Below are positions 32,932-43,577 of a DNA stretch of 64,000 bases, one piece after another; the first letter of the stretch is position 1; each line of letters begins with the position of its first letter. Source of the DNA: Tridacna crocea (Eukaryota > Mollusca > Bivalvia > Cardiida > Cardiidae); NCBI GenBank assembly GCA_943736015.1, contig OX031064.1, positions 33,355,361-33,419,360 of the forward strand. Reading direction: 5' to 3'. The position numbers and the translations under genes were made by a program. Below the pieces are notes generated by a model. It worked only from the letters and a program-made list of their open reading frames with translations, searched no databases and was not told the DNA's origin.

Positions 32932-33844
32932 ACAATGAAAAAGAAAGTTCAGTTGATATGCCTTCTTTTCTTTCTCATTGTGTTGTGTGGGATCATAATT
33001 TCTTTGAAAAAACCCATTGTGTTCTGTGGGTTCGTAGTACACTTATTACTTTGACAAAGGATTTCATTGAAGAAAAATAAAAGTTGAGTTTGCGCCAATT
33101 TTGATGGAGAGGTCATCAGACTTTAGAAGGCAGACTGCCACAAAATTTGCTGTCTAAATCCATTTTTCTAGCGAAATTGTACTGATACACAGTCTGTTTC
33201 GTCATGGTTTTGTAAATAAAGCGAAATCAAAAAAAAAAAACGAAACAGGAAATAAGCAGGGTTTATTTATATTATGACGAATATCAGAAAAATATTTGTT
33301 AAAACAATTTGCCATGTCTGCAAATGACCCCTCAAATAATTGTAATTTTTCATTAAGCAAATACATGTAAATCTAAGCAGCAGAAAAAAGAAGAATTTCG
33401 TTAAAAAAGAGATAGAAGACTGCTGGATAAGATCATGCGACTTGAAAAAGCGACAAGAGGGCCAAATGACCGTCATGTAAAGCATAATTATGAGGTTTCT
33501 ACGCGGCGGCATTTTTACTTGTTTGTTTACATGTACCAAAATATATTGAAATTAAAAGCCCGTATACTATTTGAAAACATTGATGCTGACCTCTCCAGGC
33601 TTCTTTTATAAAGAAGCCAACTTGTCTTTTTTAATATCACGGTGATAGCTCTATTTATCCATTTCTCATATTTTTACTTTCGATTTATATCATTTTTCAA
33701 CTGTATATTTTATCTTGAATGATATAATGATCTTTGATGTAAAGAAATTAATAATTCTACAAAAGGTCACTGTAGTTTAGTCGCTGGTTTTCGAGAATAC
33801 AAGATCCGTTTGTTTGAAAAATTCATCTGGATACTGTATACGTT
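32932..33844. other. Unassigned interval
   Basis: AT-rich, no recognisable repeat family or exon. A poly-A/poly-T-flanked stretch near 33229-33242 hints at old retroposition but nothing more. Confidence 0.45.
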
Positions 33845-34275
33845 ATCAAACATTTAATAGATCTGTCTTTATGAAATAATTATAAATTTCAGCAAAACTG
33901 TCGCCAATGACGGATCAAGGCATAACAGAAAGGTTGTCGATCTATTCAGGGACATTGCTGTTTAAAGTATCAAACATTCAAATAGATCGGTTTTAATGAA
34001 ATACTTATAAATTTCAGCAAAACTATCCGCGGCCAATGACGGATCAAGGCATACCAGAAAGGTTGTTAATCTATGCAGGGACATATCGAAGATTCAAATA
34101 GATCAGTTTTATGAAATACTCATAGATTCTAGCAAAACTGACAGATTGCTAATCTATTCAGGGACAAATCAAACATTCAAATAGATCAGTTTTATGAAAT
34201 ACATCTAAATTTCAGCAAAACTGTCGCCAATGACGCATCAAAGCAAAAGGAAAGTTGTAGATCTATTCAGGAACA
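33845..34275 (+). repeat. ~120-bp tandem repeat, four units
   Basis: Units begin near 33847, 33968, 34085 and 34170 with TCAAACATTCAAATAGATC and include ATTTCAGCAAAACTGTCGCC and AATGACGGATCAAGGCAT. The third unit lacks the AATGACGGATCAAGG segment. Confidence 0.85.
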
Positions 34276-34587
34276 TTGCTTTTCTCAAGGAAATTGGACC
34301 TTACACAAAATTATGATTTATTTATTCTATTTTAAACTTTTTTGTCATATTTTGACCATTTCATTTTTTCACTATATATCTATTCTGTTTAATTTCCATC
34401 ATTGTATAATTTCATTTCCTATCTCTTATCATAATTTTACCCATGACTCACATTCTTACATTCTGTTCTTTCCTTTCATTGCTTCTTTATTACGCGCTAA
34501 ATGACCTTAGATGTCGAGGCGCCATAAAACACCATTCATTCATTTATCGATAGTTCACGTATTTTAAATATTTTCCTCAGTTTCATT

Positions 34588-35292
34588 CATTATCTTCCGC
34601 TAGATGGCATTCTACAAATACACATTTATCTAATTTGGACATTCTTGGTACAGAACCGAACCACTTTTCTATGCGACAACCGTTACTTTGAATTTCAAAC
34701 TAAAATAAATGTTTACTCAATAAAACTCTATACCTGGTACGATTCAATCAGTTATGATCAGCAGTTTAGAGAAATCTGGAGCGAAAACAGACCTGATTTT
34801 CCCCAAAACTTATTGATAAAAGCCATTTTCTCCATTGCTACTTTGTAGCGCGTATTACTACAATCTCCACGATATCGGGGAGAGTGATGCGTCATTTAAG
34901 ACAGGTCAAATCTTCGAAGAATACGGCATGCTCAGACAACGCCGTTGTCTGCGCATGCCATATTCTTCGAAGATTCGACTGTCTTATATGACGCATCACT
35001 AGCCCCTAAAGCGGGCTAACTGTAATATTACGCTCTAAAAAGTAGCAATGTAGAAAATAGCTTTTATCAATACATTTGAGGAGAAATGAGACCTGCTTTA
35101 GCTCCAGATTTCTCTAAACTGCTGATCATGGCTGAATGAATTGCACGAGGTAGGTTTTATTGAGTAAACGTTTATTTTAGTTTGAAATTCAAAGTAACGG
35201 TTGTCGCGTAGGAAAGTGGTTCGGCTCTGTACCCAGGATGCCCAGATTAGATAGATGTGTATTTATAGAATGCCATCTAGCGGGAGATAGTG
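34588..35292. mobile_element. F4 foldback element, full length
   Basis: CATTATCTTCCGCTAGATGG at the left and CCATCTAGCGGGAGATAGTG at the right. The arms are ~350 bp and mirror each other throughout (CAACCGTTACTTTGAATTTC / GAAATTCAAAGTAACGGTTG), closing at CAGACAACGCCGTTGTCTG near 34942. No coding capacity. Single arms of it are scattered at 27.7, 38.6, 40.6, 41.4, 49.5-50.4, 54.0 and 59.3 kb. Confidence 0.85.
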
Positions 35293-35417
35293 CAGACAAC
35301 GCAGTTTCATTACAAAGTACGTAGTACGCTGCAGTGACCTTCCCACGTGCATTCAGATGACTAACCCTTTTAAAGGGGATCGACTCAGAATTTCCTTCTG
35401 ACCCAAAGTTTAACACT

Positions 35418-35645
35418 TTACTCCTTTACCATGCAATGCCGACTTTTGGCGACCCTGAGAAAGAAGCCTTTTGAAAACATTGTGGGAACAGGAGAAAATG
35501 CTGGTAACCAGCATTTCTCATTTTCCCACAATGTTTTCTACTCTTCTCGATGCAAATTTCAAATTTTCAGTCACTTTTATTTTGACGTCTCCAAATGCTT
35601 TCAATTCAGAATAGTCTAGAATTTTATCGTTTTGTAAAGAGTTAA
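35418..35645. repeat. F1 MITE
   Basis: TTACTCCTTTACCATGCAAT at the left, GCTGGTAACCAGC centre, TTTTGTAAAGAGTTAA at the right. Its right TTAA abuts an F2 element. Confidence 0.82.
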
Positions 35646-35855
35646 CCCTTCGGCTGCCAACCGCCACTCACTAACCTTATGAAGACAGTGCAGTTCAAGA
35701 TCAGACTGTACAAAACGTGTAGTCCGATCTTGGATCTACACAGTCCGATAAGGAGATATTGTTAGCAAACGGATATCTTTGAAATAGCTATATTTGGATT
35801 TTTTTTTCTAACGAATTGAAAATTTTATTTCAGTTATTCAGGAGGATAAGGGCTA
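35642..35855 (+). repeat. F2 element, full length
   Basis: TTAACCCTTCGGCTGCCAAC at the left, GATCAGACTGTACAAAACG hairpin, AGTCCGATAAGGAGATATT, right end GGAGGATAAGGGCTAA, which is also the start of the following F1. Confidence 0.8.
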
Positions 35856-36065
35856 ACTCTTTACCAGACGACAAAAGTCTGTACCAGACCAAATTGAAAG
35901 CATCCGCAGACGACAATTCAAATGTAGCTCAACTGAAGATTTTTATCTGTTACAGGATAGAAAAAATTGTGGGAAATGGAGAAAATGCTGGTAACCAGCA
36001 TTTTCTCCATTTCCCACAATGTTTTCTAAAGCCTTCCTGCTCGTGATTGTATTGAAATGGGTTAA
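35853..36065. repeat. F1 MITE
   Basis: TAACTCTTTACCAGACGAC at the left, GCTGGTAACCAGC centre with arms AATTGTGGGAAATGGAG / CTCCATTTCCCACAATG, where a compensated change relative to AAAAGG/CCTTTT is visible. Right end AAATGGGTTAA. Confidence 0.82.
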
Positions 36066-36288
36066 ACCTTTACCAAACAATCCTGCGTTTCAAAGACCAT
36101 CAGATAAAAGGCTTTTGGAAACACTCTGGGGAAGTAGAAAAATGAAAGAAGCATTTTTTTCCTTTTCTCGCAGTGTTTTCTACTCTTTTTAATACAAATT
36201 TCATCCTTAAATTAATTCACACATTTCGTTCGTCGTTTGAAAACTGCTTCACAGGTTGGGCAAGTCTAAAATTTTGTCATGAATTATA
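36062..36288. repeat. F1 MITE, diverged
   Basis: TTAAACCTTTACCAAACAAT, weak hairpin (GAAAGAAGCATTTTTTTCC), and a right part that is the start of the ~540-bp local duplication. Confidence 0.65.
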
Positions 36289-36362
36289 GTGATAACCACC
36301 AGGCCACTAAGAGGATCTTTCCTAAAGGACAGATGGTTTCCATCCGGTTATGAACGTACATC

Positions 36363-36426
<64 letters not shown>

Positions 36427-36928
36427 TCTTTCTCTCTGTTTAAGTCTCTCTTTTTTCACTTTTTATTATATTCTAGAAATTAAACAGAACAGAGCAGAAC
36501 AGAAATAACAGAACAGAGCAGAACAAAAAAATGACATTTTCTGCTCGGTTCATTGAGTTAATTTGGTATGACCTTTTATCACACAGCATAATTTTAGGCT
36601 GGTTCAATATCAAGCCAATCACAGACGAAAAATTAACATTAGTTAAGTTGTGACAGTTGTCTTTGATAGAGTCGAAAACACCGTTGGGAAATTGAGAAAA
36701 TGCCGGTTATCAGTATTTTCTCCTTTTCAAACAACGTTTTCAACTTCTTCTTTCTAAGACAAATTTCATCCTTAAATTAATGACACATTTCGTTCATCGT
36801 TTGAAGACTGTTTCACAGGTTGGGCAAGTCTAAAATTTTGTCACGAGTCATAGAGATAACCACCAGGCCACTAAGAGGATCTTTCCTGAAGGACAGATGG
36901 TTTCCATCCTGTTATAAACGTACATCTC

Positions 36929-36995
<67 letters not shown>

Positions 36996-37035
36996 ATTTC
37001 TCTTTTTTTTTTCACTTTTTATCATATTCTAGCCC
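36180..37035 (+). repeat. Local duplication carrying (TGTC)n(TC)n microsatellites
   Basis: 36180-36480 and 36720-37030 are collinear (ATACAAATTTCATCCTTAAA..., GATAACCACCAGGCCACTAA, GGACAGATGGTTTCCATCC), and both run into CTGTCTGTC then TCTCTC. The F1-related stretch ATTTTAGGCTGGTTCAATAT (36590) also recurs at 37080. The second microsatellite has one TGTC more or less, consistent with slippage after duplication. Confidence 0.85.
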
Positions 37036-37053
37036 TTTACCACACAAAGCCCT

Positions 37054-37280
37054 AACCCTTTACCACACAACATAATTTTAGGCTGGCTCAATATCAAGCC
37101 AATCACGGACGAGAAATTAAACATTACTTAAGTTGTGACAGCTGTCTTTGATAGAGTCGAAAACACCTTTGGGAAATTGAGAAAATGCTGGTTATCAGCT
37201 TTTTCTCTTTTCCAAACAACGTTTTTAAAGTCTTCTTTCTCAAGTTCTTTAAAAGTTGGAATGGTGTGGTAAAGGGTTAA
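37054..37280. repeat. F1-related MITE, diverged subtype
   Basis: TAACCCTTTACCACACAAC, TCAAGCCAATCACGGACGAG instead of the usual GAAAGCATTTGCAGACGAC, a damaged hairpin (GCTGGTTATCAGC), and right end GGTGTGGTAAAGGGTTAA. Confidence 0.75.
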
Positions 37281-37307
37281 GAAATGAAGTAAGGGTTGGA
37301 CAACCAG

Positions 37308-37541
37308 ATTCCGTATTTAGTTACCATCCTTAGATACATACTTAGTCTTATTCTTCAGAACTTTGTCAATGGGAAAGTTACATACCGTCTGACTGGCTAA
37401 ACCATTTGGTGAAAGTAAAAGAACTTCTGATAGGCTAAACCATTTGGTTTAGCGAATTAGAAGTTCTGTTACTTTCACAGTCTGAGAATCTTGAAGAATT
37501 GGACAGTTAACGTTCTTAAGATGGTTTGTGAATACAGACGC
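37308..37541. repeat. F7 palindrome, old copy
   Basis: Outer TTCCGTATTTAGTTACC / GGTTTGTGAATACAGA, inner TGGCTAAACCATTTGG and GGCTAAACCATTTGGTTTAG. It contains a small internal duplication of the GGCTAAACCATTTGGT part. The arms are much more diverged than those at 48.96 kb. Confidence 0.7.
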
Positions 37542-37689
37542 AGTTGTACTAAGGAAGAACAGCACTCCCACACTGCCAATCGTCGCATTTTTAACAATGT
37601 TACGCTCGTTATATGAAGATGTAACTGCTGGTGATTTTGGCAAATAGATCTAGATCATGGTTAAATTAAAAGCCATTTGATTTTTCTAA

Positions 37690-38340
37690 AAGTTATTTTC
37701 TAACCACGACAATATAGTGAGAAAAATGAGAAAATGGTGGTTCCAGCATTTTCTCCGTTTCCCACAATATATTTCTCAAGATGGTTAACTCGATATTCCT
37801 TGGTAAAAGAGTTTACAAGCAAGTAGATTCTACCCAGGGACAGAATAACAAACATAGCAAAGTTTGTCTTTCAGACAATGAAATATAACTGACGTATTTT
37901 GAAACAGGTCTTCGTCAAGAGGGATCAGCCGTCATCAAAAGATTTACCAACGGAAAAAGCCACTTTAATATCCATTCAATAGAATTGTTTACATTCATGG
38001 GTCAAATACTAGTCATATTGGCCGAGTGTTTTTATTAAATGATGGCCAAACTTTGAAGTATGTGTGGGCTGACTGATAAGTTGAAAGCCGCTCATATGCA
38101 CGGGTTTGAATTTTGGCGTTCTCAATGCATTGTTTTTCCATCAAAATTCCCTTTATGGTTTAAACATTTTGCCAGCGATATTGAGGCCCATGGGCCTAAA
38201 TGCCACTTTTAAGAAAGTCCTTTTCCTGACCGTACCGAAAGTCCTCCATTGCATGTATGACGTTATCGTCAGACCGGAAGTAGAAACCGGAAGTTTTTTT
38301 TTTCTAAGTTTGGAAAAGTGAAAGTCTGATGGTTCGAGAT
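37690..38340. other. F1 remnant followed by unassigned sequence
   Basis: 37700-37790 keeps GAGAAAATGGTGGTTCCAGC and CCGTTTCCCACAATAT. From 37800 to 38340 nothing was recognised. Confidence 0.5.
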
Positions 38341-38351
38341 GAGGTGGATGC

Positions 38352-38579
38352 TTAACCCATTACCACACACTGCCTACTTTTGACGACCATGAGAAAGAAG
38401 CCTTAGAAAACATTGTGGAAAAAGGAGAAAATGCTGTTAACCAGCATTTTCTCCTTTTCTCACATGGTTTTCTACTCTTTACAAAACAAATTACAAATTT
38501 TCAGTCACTTTTATTTTGTCGTCTGCAAACGCTTTCGGTTTGGACAAGCCTAAAATATTGTCGTTTAGTAATGAGTTAA
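38352..38579. repeat. F1 MITE, near full length
   Basis: TTAACCCATTACCACACACT at the left, ATGCTGTTAACCAGCAT centre (itself containing TTAA), GTTTAGTAATGAGTTAA at the right. Confidence 0.88.
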
Positions 38580-38640
38580 TCAATTCAAACCCAAAATGGC
38601 AGGCATGGCTACTGCAGATTTGTAAACCGGGGCATAGTCC

Positions 38641-38967
38641 CATTATCTCCCGCTAGATGGCATTCTATAAATACTCATCTATCTAATTTGGGCATCCTGG
38701 GTACAGAACCAAACCACTTGCCTACGCGACAACCGTTACTTTGAATTTCAAACTGAAATAAACGTTTACTCAAAAAAACGCTACTTTGTTTGATTCACTC
38801 AGATATGATCAGCAGTTTAGAGGCCTGATTTTTTCCTCAAACGTATTGATAAAAACCATTTTTTCCATTGCTACTTTATAGCGAGTATTACTACAGTCTG
38901 CTCGATATCGGGGATAGTGATGCGTCGTACAAGACAGGTCGAATCTTCGAAGAATATGACATGCCCA
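38641..38967 (+). repeat. F4 element, single arm
   Basis: CATTATCTCCCGCTAGATGG to CGAATCTTCGAAGAATATGACATG, in arm order with a small internal deletion, ending where the foldback centre should be. Confidence 0.8.
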
Positions 38968-39319
38968 TAGTCCTGGTGTGCCGAGTTTTCCGTGGCGCTG
39001 GAGTTAATTCTTCTTCTCTGAACTGCCTCAGAAATGATGGATGATAATTCATGCTTTCCGGTTGGATATCGAGAAATAGTAGTGAAAATAGTTTTCGATA
39101 TTACACGGGTACGACCAGTGAAAATACCGATTTTAATGTTCTTGTTGCCTAGGTAAATTGCGCGTGCCTCACAACCAGATGGGAAATATGACGTCATTTA
39201 CCCTACGTTTCTCGTGCTTGACGTAATATTGTAATGCTTTGCTATGCGGGAGGGGTACGCCACGGGGAATAACGGAAAAGAACTGTACTTGATTTTGATA
39301 AAGCTTCTCCCAGAATGTG
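38968..39319. other. Unassigned interval
   Basis: A 108-codon minus-strand frame (38871-39197) overlaps the end of the F4 arm and has no domain I recognise, so I do not call a gene. Confidence 0.4.
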
Positions 39320-39615
39320 GTAAATGTTTGCTGAAAAAAGGGAAAGGTATGCGAAAATAACAAGTGCCGTAAGGTATGAGTTATTTTCGCGGACCTTTCC
39401 CTTTTGAGGCAAATATTTCCCCATATTAACCCCAAGCTGATGAAATGAATTATATATTTTATTTTCTCTGATTATTTTGTAAACGAATGCCACTTTTAAA
39501 ACTAGTGATCTCAAGTAGCACGAAAAAATAGTTCCACATTTTCGGCAGGGGTAAAATATTCACTGTGACGGGTAAATAGTTACCTCAGCTTAAATTTCTA
39601 AAAATAGACAATGAA
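39320..39615 (+). repeat. F6 foldback element, copy 3
   Basis: AAAAAGGGAAAGGTATGCGAA, centre AGTGCCGTAAGGTATG, AACCCCAAGCTGATGAAAT, then the tail GCCACTTTTAAAACTAGTGA ... TTTTCGGCAGGGG ... CACTGTGACGGG. Confidence 0.75.
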
Positions 39616-39956
39616 AAATATTTTGATTTTTCACCGAAAACAAAAACAGATATCCTTTATAATATATGTGCCGCTCACTGTTAGTCCTTTTCCAAGATAA
39701 TCTTCCATCTGAATATCATAAGCATCTAAGAGGTCATCTAAGAGGTAATAAACTTTCCAGCTGATTAAACAGTCTGCGTCTCATTTGGTGCAGCATGCAA
39801 TAAAACTAAGGATGGCAACGGTTAGTAGATTTGCTAACTGGTTAACTGTTCAACCTTTCGATCGGTTAACCGGTTAACCGAAGGACCATAAAGCATTTAA
39901 GATGAGGGTACTGCTCCGTATATCACCATTGATAACCGGTGCGTGAGTATGGCATT

Positions 39957-40082
39957 ACTGGTGTCTGGGGTCATTTCCCAACGTAGTATAATGACCCGGG
40001 TCATTCCTCTATACGTAGTGAAATGACCCATGTGTCATTTTGTAGAGGAGGGTTATTTCTCTGCATTACACCGGCACTCTGA
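39957..40082. repeat. GGGTCATTTCTCTACG-type palindromic element, short copy
   Basis: GGGGTCATTTCCCAACGTAG, TAATGACCCGGGTCATT, CTATACGTAGTGAAATGACC, ending ATTTCTCTGCATTACACCGG, the same terminus as the copy at 46.3 kb. Confidence 0.7.
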
Positions 40083-40545
40083 AAATTGTAATGCTCCGTT
40101 TTTATTTTCTATTGAAAGTTTCTAACTACATGAATAATTCAGATAACAAATATTTCGCACATTCATTTTTGAACGTGGTTTATCAATTCCGATTGATGTT
40201 TTTACGAACAGATACTGAGATAGATATGAATAACTTCATCGAGGTTATGTCGTTGCTAAACGACTTTCAGTGGCGCTGCCATGTATAAGATCACGTGATT
40301 GACAGTCCAAAATGGAAACGACCGTTATACAGACGAGGTTAGATGTAGATGCGGAATTGGCCGAGTTGTGACAAGTACATTACCGGTAGGAGTGTATAAA
40401 AGTCCAGTGTGTTCAACAACTGACTCATTTGTTACGTATATTGGTCCTTAAACATGCAAAAAGTTACAAAAAAAGTGAATTATCGGCATGTGTCCATAAA
40501 AGTCCAGGGTGGTCAACAACCAACTCATATTATGAGGTAGAATGG
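40083..40545. other. Unassigned interval
   Basis: No gene or family repeat seen. AAAAGTCCAGKGTGKTCAACAACYRACTCAT occurs twice (about 40400 and 40500), a short direct duplication. Confidence 0.45.
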
Positions 40546-40750
40546 CGATGTCTACGCATGTCATATTCTTCGAAGGTTCGGCCTGTCTGCTATGACGCAT
40601 CACTCCCCCCAGGTTTTTTTTATTTTTTTTGGCGGGGGGGGGGGGTATTTTTGCAATAAGCGCTATAAAGTAGCAATGGAGAAAACAGTTTTCATCAACA
40701 CGCTTGAGGAGAAACTAGACCTGTTTTAGCTCCAGATCTCTCTAAACTAC
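40546..40750 (-). repeat. F4 element, inner part
   Basis: TCTACGCATGTCATATTCTT, CGAAGGTTCGGCCTGTCTGC, TATGACGCATCACTCC, then CGCTATAAAGTAGCAATGGAG and GAGGAGAAACTAGACCTG. A G/T homopolymer stretch (40614-40650) interrupts it. Confidence 0.7.
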
Positions 40751-40959
40751 AATAATTTTTAATGGCAAAAATTATTTGAAAAAAAAAAATACGATCGATT
40801 ACTGCAACTCTTTGTATACAGTATCTAAACATAGATCAACACGGTACACCGGGTACATGTGCATTATCCAAGCCTGTTGGGACTGTTTTAATAAATGGCC
40901 GGGACAGCTTTTAATAGATTTGGCGCTTCAAAGGCTTACACTCCTGCTAAAAGCTTGTA

Positions 40960-41118
40960 TACGTATAATTTCCTTGATATTTTTCCAAAAACTTGTATAT
41001 ATTTTCCTTTGTATTTTCCAAAATGCTTGTATATAATTTCCTTGATATTTTTCCAAAAACTTGTACATATTTTTATTTGTATTTTCCCAAATGCTTGTAT
41101 GTAATTTTCTTGGTATTT
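40960..41118 (+). repeat. ~75-bp tandem repeat, two units
   Basis: CTTGTATATAATTTCCTTGA, TATTTTTCCAAAAACTTGTA and TTTGTATTTTCCAAAATG occur twice in the same order. Confidence 0.8.
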
Positions 41119-41392
41119 TCCATTAAATGTTTTCTCTCCATTCCGTTATTTTGAGCACTGGATGGATGGGGTGAGGTCTTTCAGTCATGGCTGTTTGCTT
41201 GATTGAGGGAGTCCAGCTTATTTGTCCGGCACTTTACATATTGTCTGAATGTTCGGCACTTTTCTGTTGGCTTTTTTCTAGCCAATAGTGTATATTTTAC
41301 GTCATGCTCGCCTTGTATCTGGTGATTTTTCATTTTTATTTATGTATTTTCATGGACTATGTACAACTGTGTACTTGTCGTAAAATAAAATT

Positions 41393-41418
41393 TGTTCTGT
41401 TCTGTTCTGTTCTGTTCG
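41393..41418 (+). repeat. (TTCTG)n microsatellite
   Basis: Five TTCTG units. Confidence 0.85.
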
Positions 41419-41419
41419 G

Positions 41420-41626
41420 TGCATAGGTTACATGCTAGCTGATCATATCTGAATGAATTGCAGCAGGTTGCGTTTTATTGAGTAAAGGTTTATTTCATTT
41501 CATTTTCGTTAAATTCAAAGTAACGGTTGTTGTTTTGAAAAATTACTCCGCTTCTGTACCCAGAATGCCCGAATTAGCCAGATCTATATGAGTATTTGTG
41601 GAATGCTATCTGGCGGGAGATAATGG
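41420..41626 (-). repeat. F4 element, outer part
   Basis: GATCATATCTGAATGAATTG, TTATTGAGTAAAGGTTTATT, CAAAGTAACGGTTGT, and the end GAATGCTATCTGGCGGGAGA. Confidence 0.8.
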
Positions 41627-41797
41627 GTAGAATGGAGCCTGAAAACGCAGAAAAGTTACAAAAAAAGGAAGTTTTGACCCATATTAGCCTGCCCAGACTG
41701 CTGAGAATGATCAGGTTCTATAATATACTACTCACACTTTGATAGGGATCACTTACATATTTCTGTATGGGTTTATAAGTTACAACAGTTTTGCATA

Positions 41798-42014
41798 AAC
41801 TCTTTACCATACTGTAAAACTCTAGATTTGTCCAAGTTGAAAGCATTTGCTGACCAAAAACTAAATGCAACGTGCACTATGCTGTCTGTAATAGAGTAGA
41901 AAACATTGTTGAAAAAGGAGAAAATGCTGGTACCCAGCATGTTATCCTTTTCCAACAATCTTTTCCAGACTTCTCAGTGTCTTTAACAGTCAGCATTGTG
42001 AGGTAAAGGCTTAA
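41798..42014. repeat. F1 MITE, diverged
   Basis: TAAACTCTTTACCATACTGT, ATGCTGGTACCCAGCAT centre, right end GTGAGGTAAAGGCTTAA. Confidence 0.7.
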
Positions 42015-42088
42015 AGATCCATTTCCACCAGTCATTTTATTTCTCAGTGTGGCAATGTAACTTATTGTAAAATCATACATGCCACATA

Positions 42089-42178
42089 TATATCGTCGGT
42101 TTTCTTCACAAACCTCGTAACTACAGCTTGAAACAAGCTGTAGTTACGAGGTTTTTGAAGAAAACCGACGATATATTT
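42089..42178. repeat. 90-bp near-perfect hairpin
   Basis: ATATATCGTCGGTTTTCTTC ... GTAGTTACGAGG and their complements enclose CAGCTTGAAACAAGCTG. Only one or two mismatches in ~42-bp arms. It matches no other repeat in the window. Confidence 0.85.
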
Positions 42179-42399
42179 AGAGCGAATCTTTTTGGGTGAT
42201 CCCTAGCAAATCTTGAGTAGTATATTTTGCATACAAATACAGTAAATCCCCTTTATAGAAGACCGTTTATTTGTTGTTCTATTATGATTATTTCCTTGTA
42301 AGTACTTAAGCACAATGAGATCAATTTATATTGTATGACAGTGTTCAAATTATGTTACCGGAACCCGTTAAATTCTCTTGATCCTTTAGGCTTCTATGT

Positions 42400-42492
42400 G
42401 CGATTCGCTGACCTTTTGCGAGGAGTATAGATCAATATCAGACTGCACAGAACGTGCAGTCTGATCTTGGATCCACACTGTCCGATATAAGG
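42400..42492 (+). repeat. F2 hairpin core with left part
   Basis: GCGATTCGCTGACCTTTTGC, GATCAATATCAGACTGCACA hairpin, CACTGTCCGATATAAGG. Confidence 0.7.
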
Positions 42493-42627
42493 ATTTTTTT
42501 TTTTCCAAAAAGAATAAAATTCAAAATTGCATTAGGCTTTTACTATAGGCTTGTAAGTTACATTGTTATTTACAGCAAAGTAAGCGTTATGTAAATATGA
42601 CTTCACACCGTTTTTCTTGAACTCTCA

Positions 42628-42835
42628 AACCTTTGGCTGCTAAGCGCGACTTGCTGACCTTCTGCGGACAGTGTAGATCAAGATCAGACTGCACAGAACG
42701 TGCAGTCTGATCTTTGATCTACACTGTCCGATAAGGAGATATTATTCCCCGAAACAAAACTTTGAAGCAGCAATATTGGGTTTATCAATATCGATTTCAG
42801 GATTTACTTTAAGTTATGTGGCAGATAAGGGTTAA
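42628..42835 (+). repeat. F2 element, full length
   Basis: CTCAAACCTTTGGCTGCTAA at the left, a perfect hairpin around TGCACAGAACGTGCA, CACTGTCCGATAAGGAGAT, right end GGCAGATAAGGGTTAA, whose TTAA also starts an F1. Confidence 0.85.
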
Positions 42836-43060
42836 CCCATTACCACACAATCCCTACTTTTGACGCCCTTGAGAAAGAAGCCTTTAGAAAACATTGTGGG
42901 AAAAGGAGAAAATGCTGGTAACCAGCATTTTCTCCTTTTCCCACAATGTTTCCTACCCTTCACAAAACAAATTTCAAATTTTCAGTAACTTTTATTTTGT
43001 CGTCCGCAAATGCTTTCAATTTGGACCGGTCTAAAATATTGTTGTTTGGAAATGAGTTAA
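42832..43060. repeat. F1 MITE, near full length
   Basis: TTAACCCATTACCACACAAT at the left, a perfect ~45-bp-armed hairpin around GCTGGTAACCAGC, TTTGGAAATGAGTTAA at the right. One of the best-preserved copies. Confidence 0.92.
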
Positions 43061-43084
43061 ATCACCTGAACCGCTGTATAATGC

Positions 43085-43160
43085 TATAGCGGACTGTGCA
43101 GATTAAGATCAGACTGCACAGATCGTGCGGTCTGATCTTAGATCTACACTGTCCATTTGC
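43085..43160. repeat. F2 hairpin core
   Basis: CGGACTGTGCAGATTAAGAT and ATCTACACTGTCC enclose CTGCACAGATCGTGCGG. Confidence 0.7.
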
Positions 43161-43177
43161 TTGGCTTCATAGTTATT

Positions 43178-43492
43178 CTGGGCAGCTCAGTCAGTAGCTG
43201 TCAGGACTTCAGAACAGGGCATCGTGAGTTCGAACCCCGGCTCGGCCAATTTCAAGCTTTCCGAGGATTGATGATAGTAATTGCGACAGGATTCATTCCT
43301 CTCCCACCGCTGACTATTGTTTCGATTATGGTTATGTGGGAAAGTAGCCAGTGACTTGGAAAGATAATTGTACGGAGTACTGGTAAAAGAGACTCCAGGA
43401 GAGCATGGACAGGTGCACTGGCTGCCGTGATATTTCTGAGATAATGTTGAAAACGGCGTTACCATAAAATCAATCAATCAATAATTCTGTAG
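43178..43492 (+). repeat. tRNA-derived SINE
   Basis: The head carries an A-box (GGCAGCTCAGTCAGTAG) and a B-box (GAGTTCGAACCCCGGC) spaced as in a tRNA. The body (GAGGATTGATGATAGTAATT ... CTCCCACCGCTGA) is shared with the copy at 55.49 kb, and the tail is ATCAATCAATCAATA. These are the three expected parts of a Pol III-transcribed SINE mobilised by a LINE partner. The partner is not in the window. Confidence 0.85.
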
Positions 43493-43577
43493 GAAGCAAC
43501 ACTAGCAATGACAATATTTAAGCTATTTTTCCTAAGAATAATTTAAAGTTCTGTGGAATGAATTCATTGCTATCACC

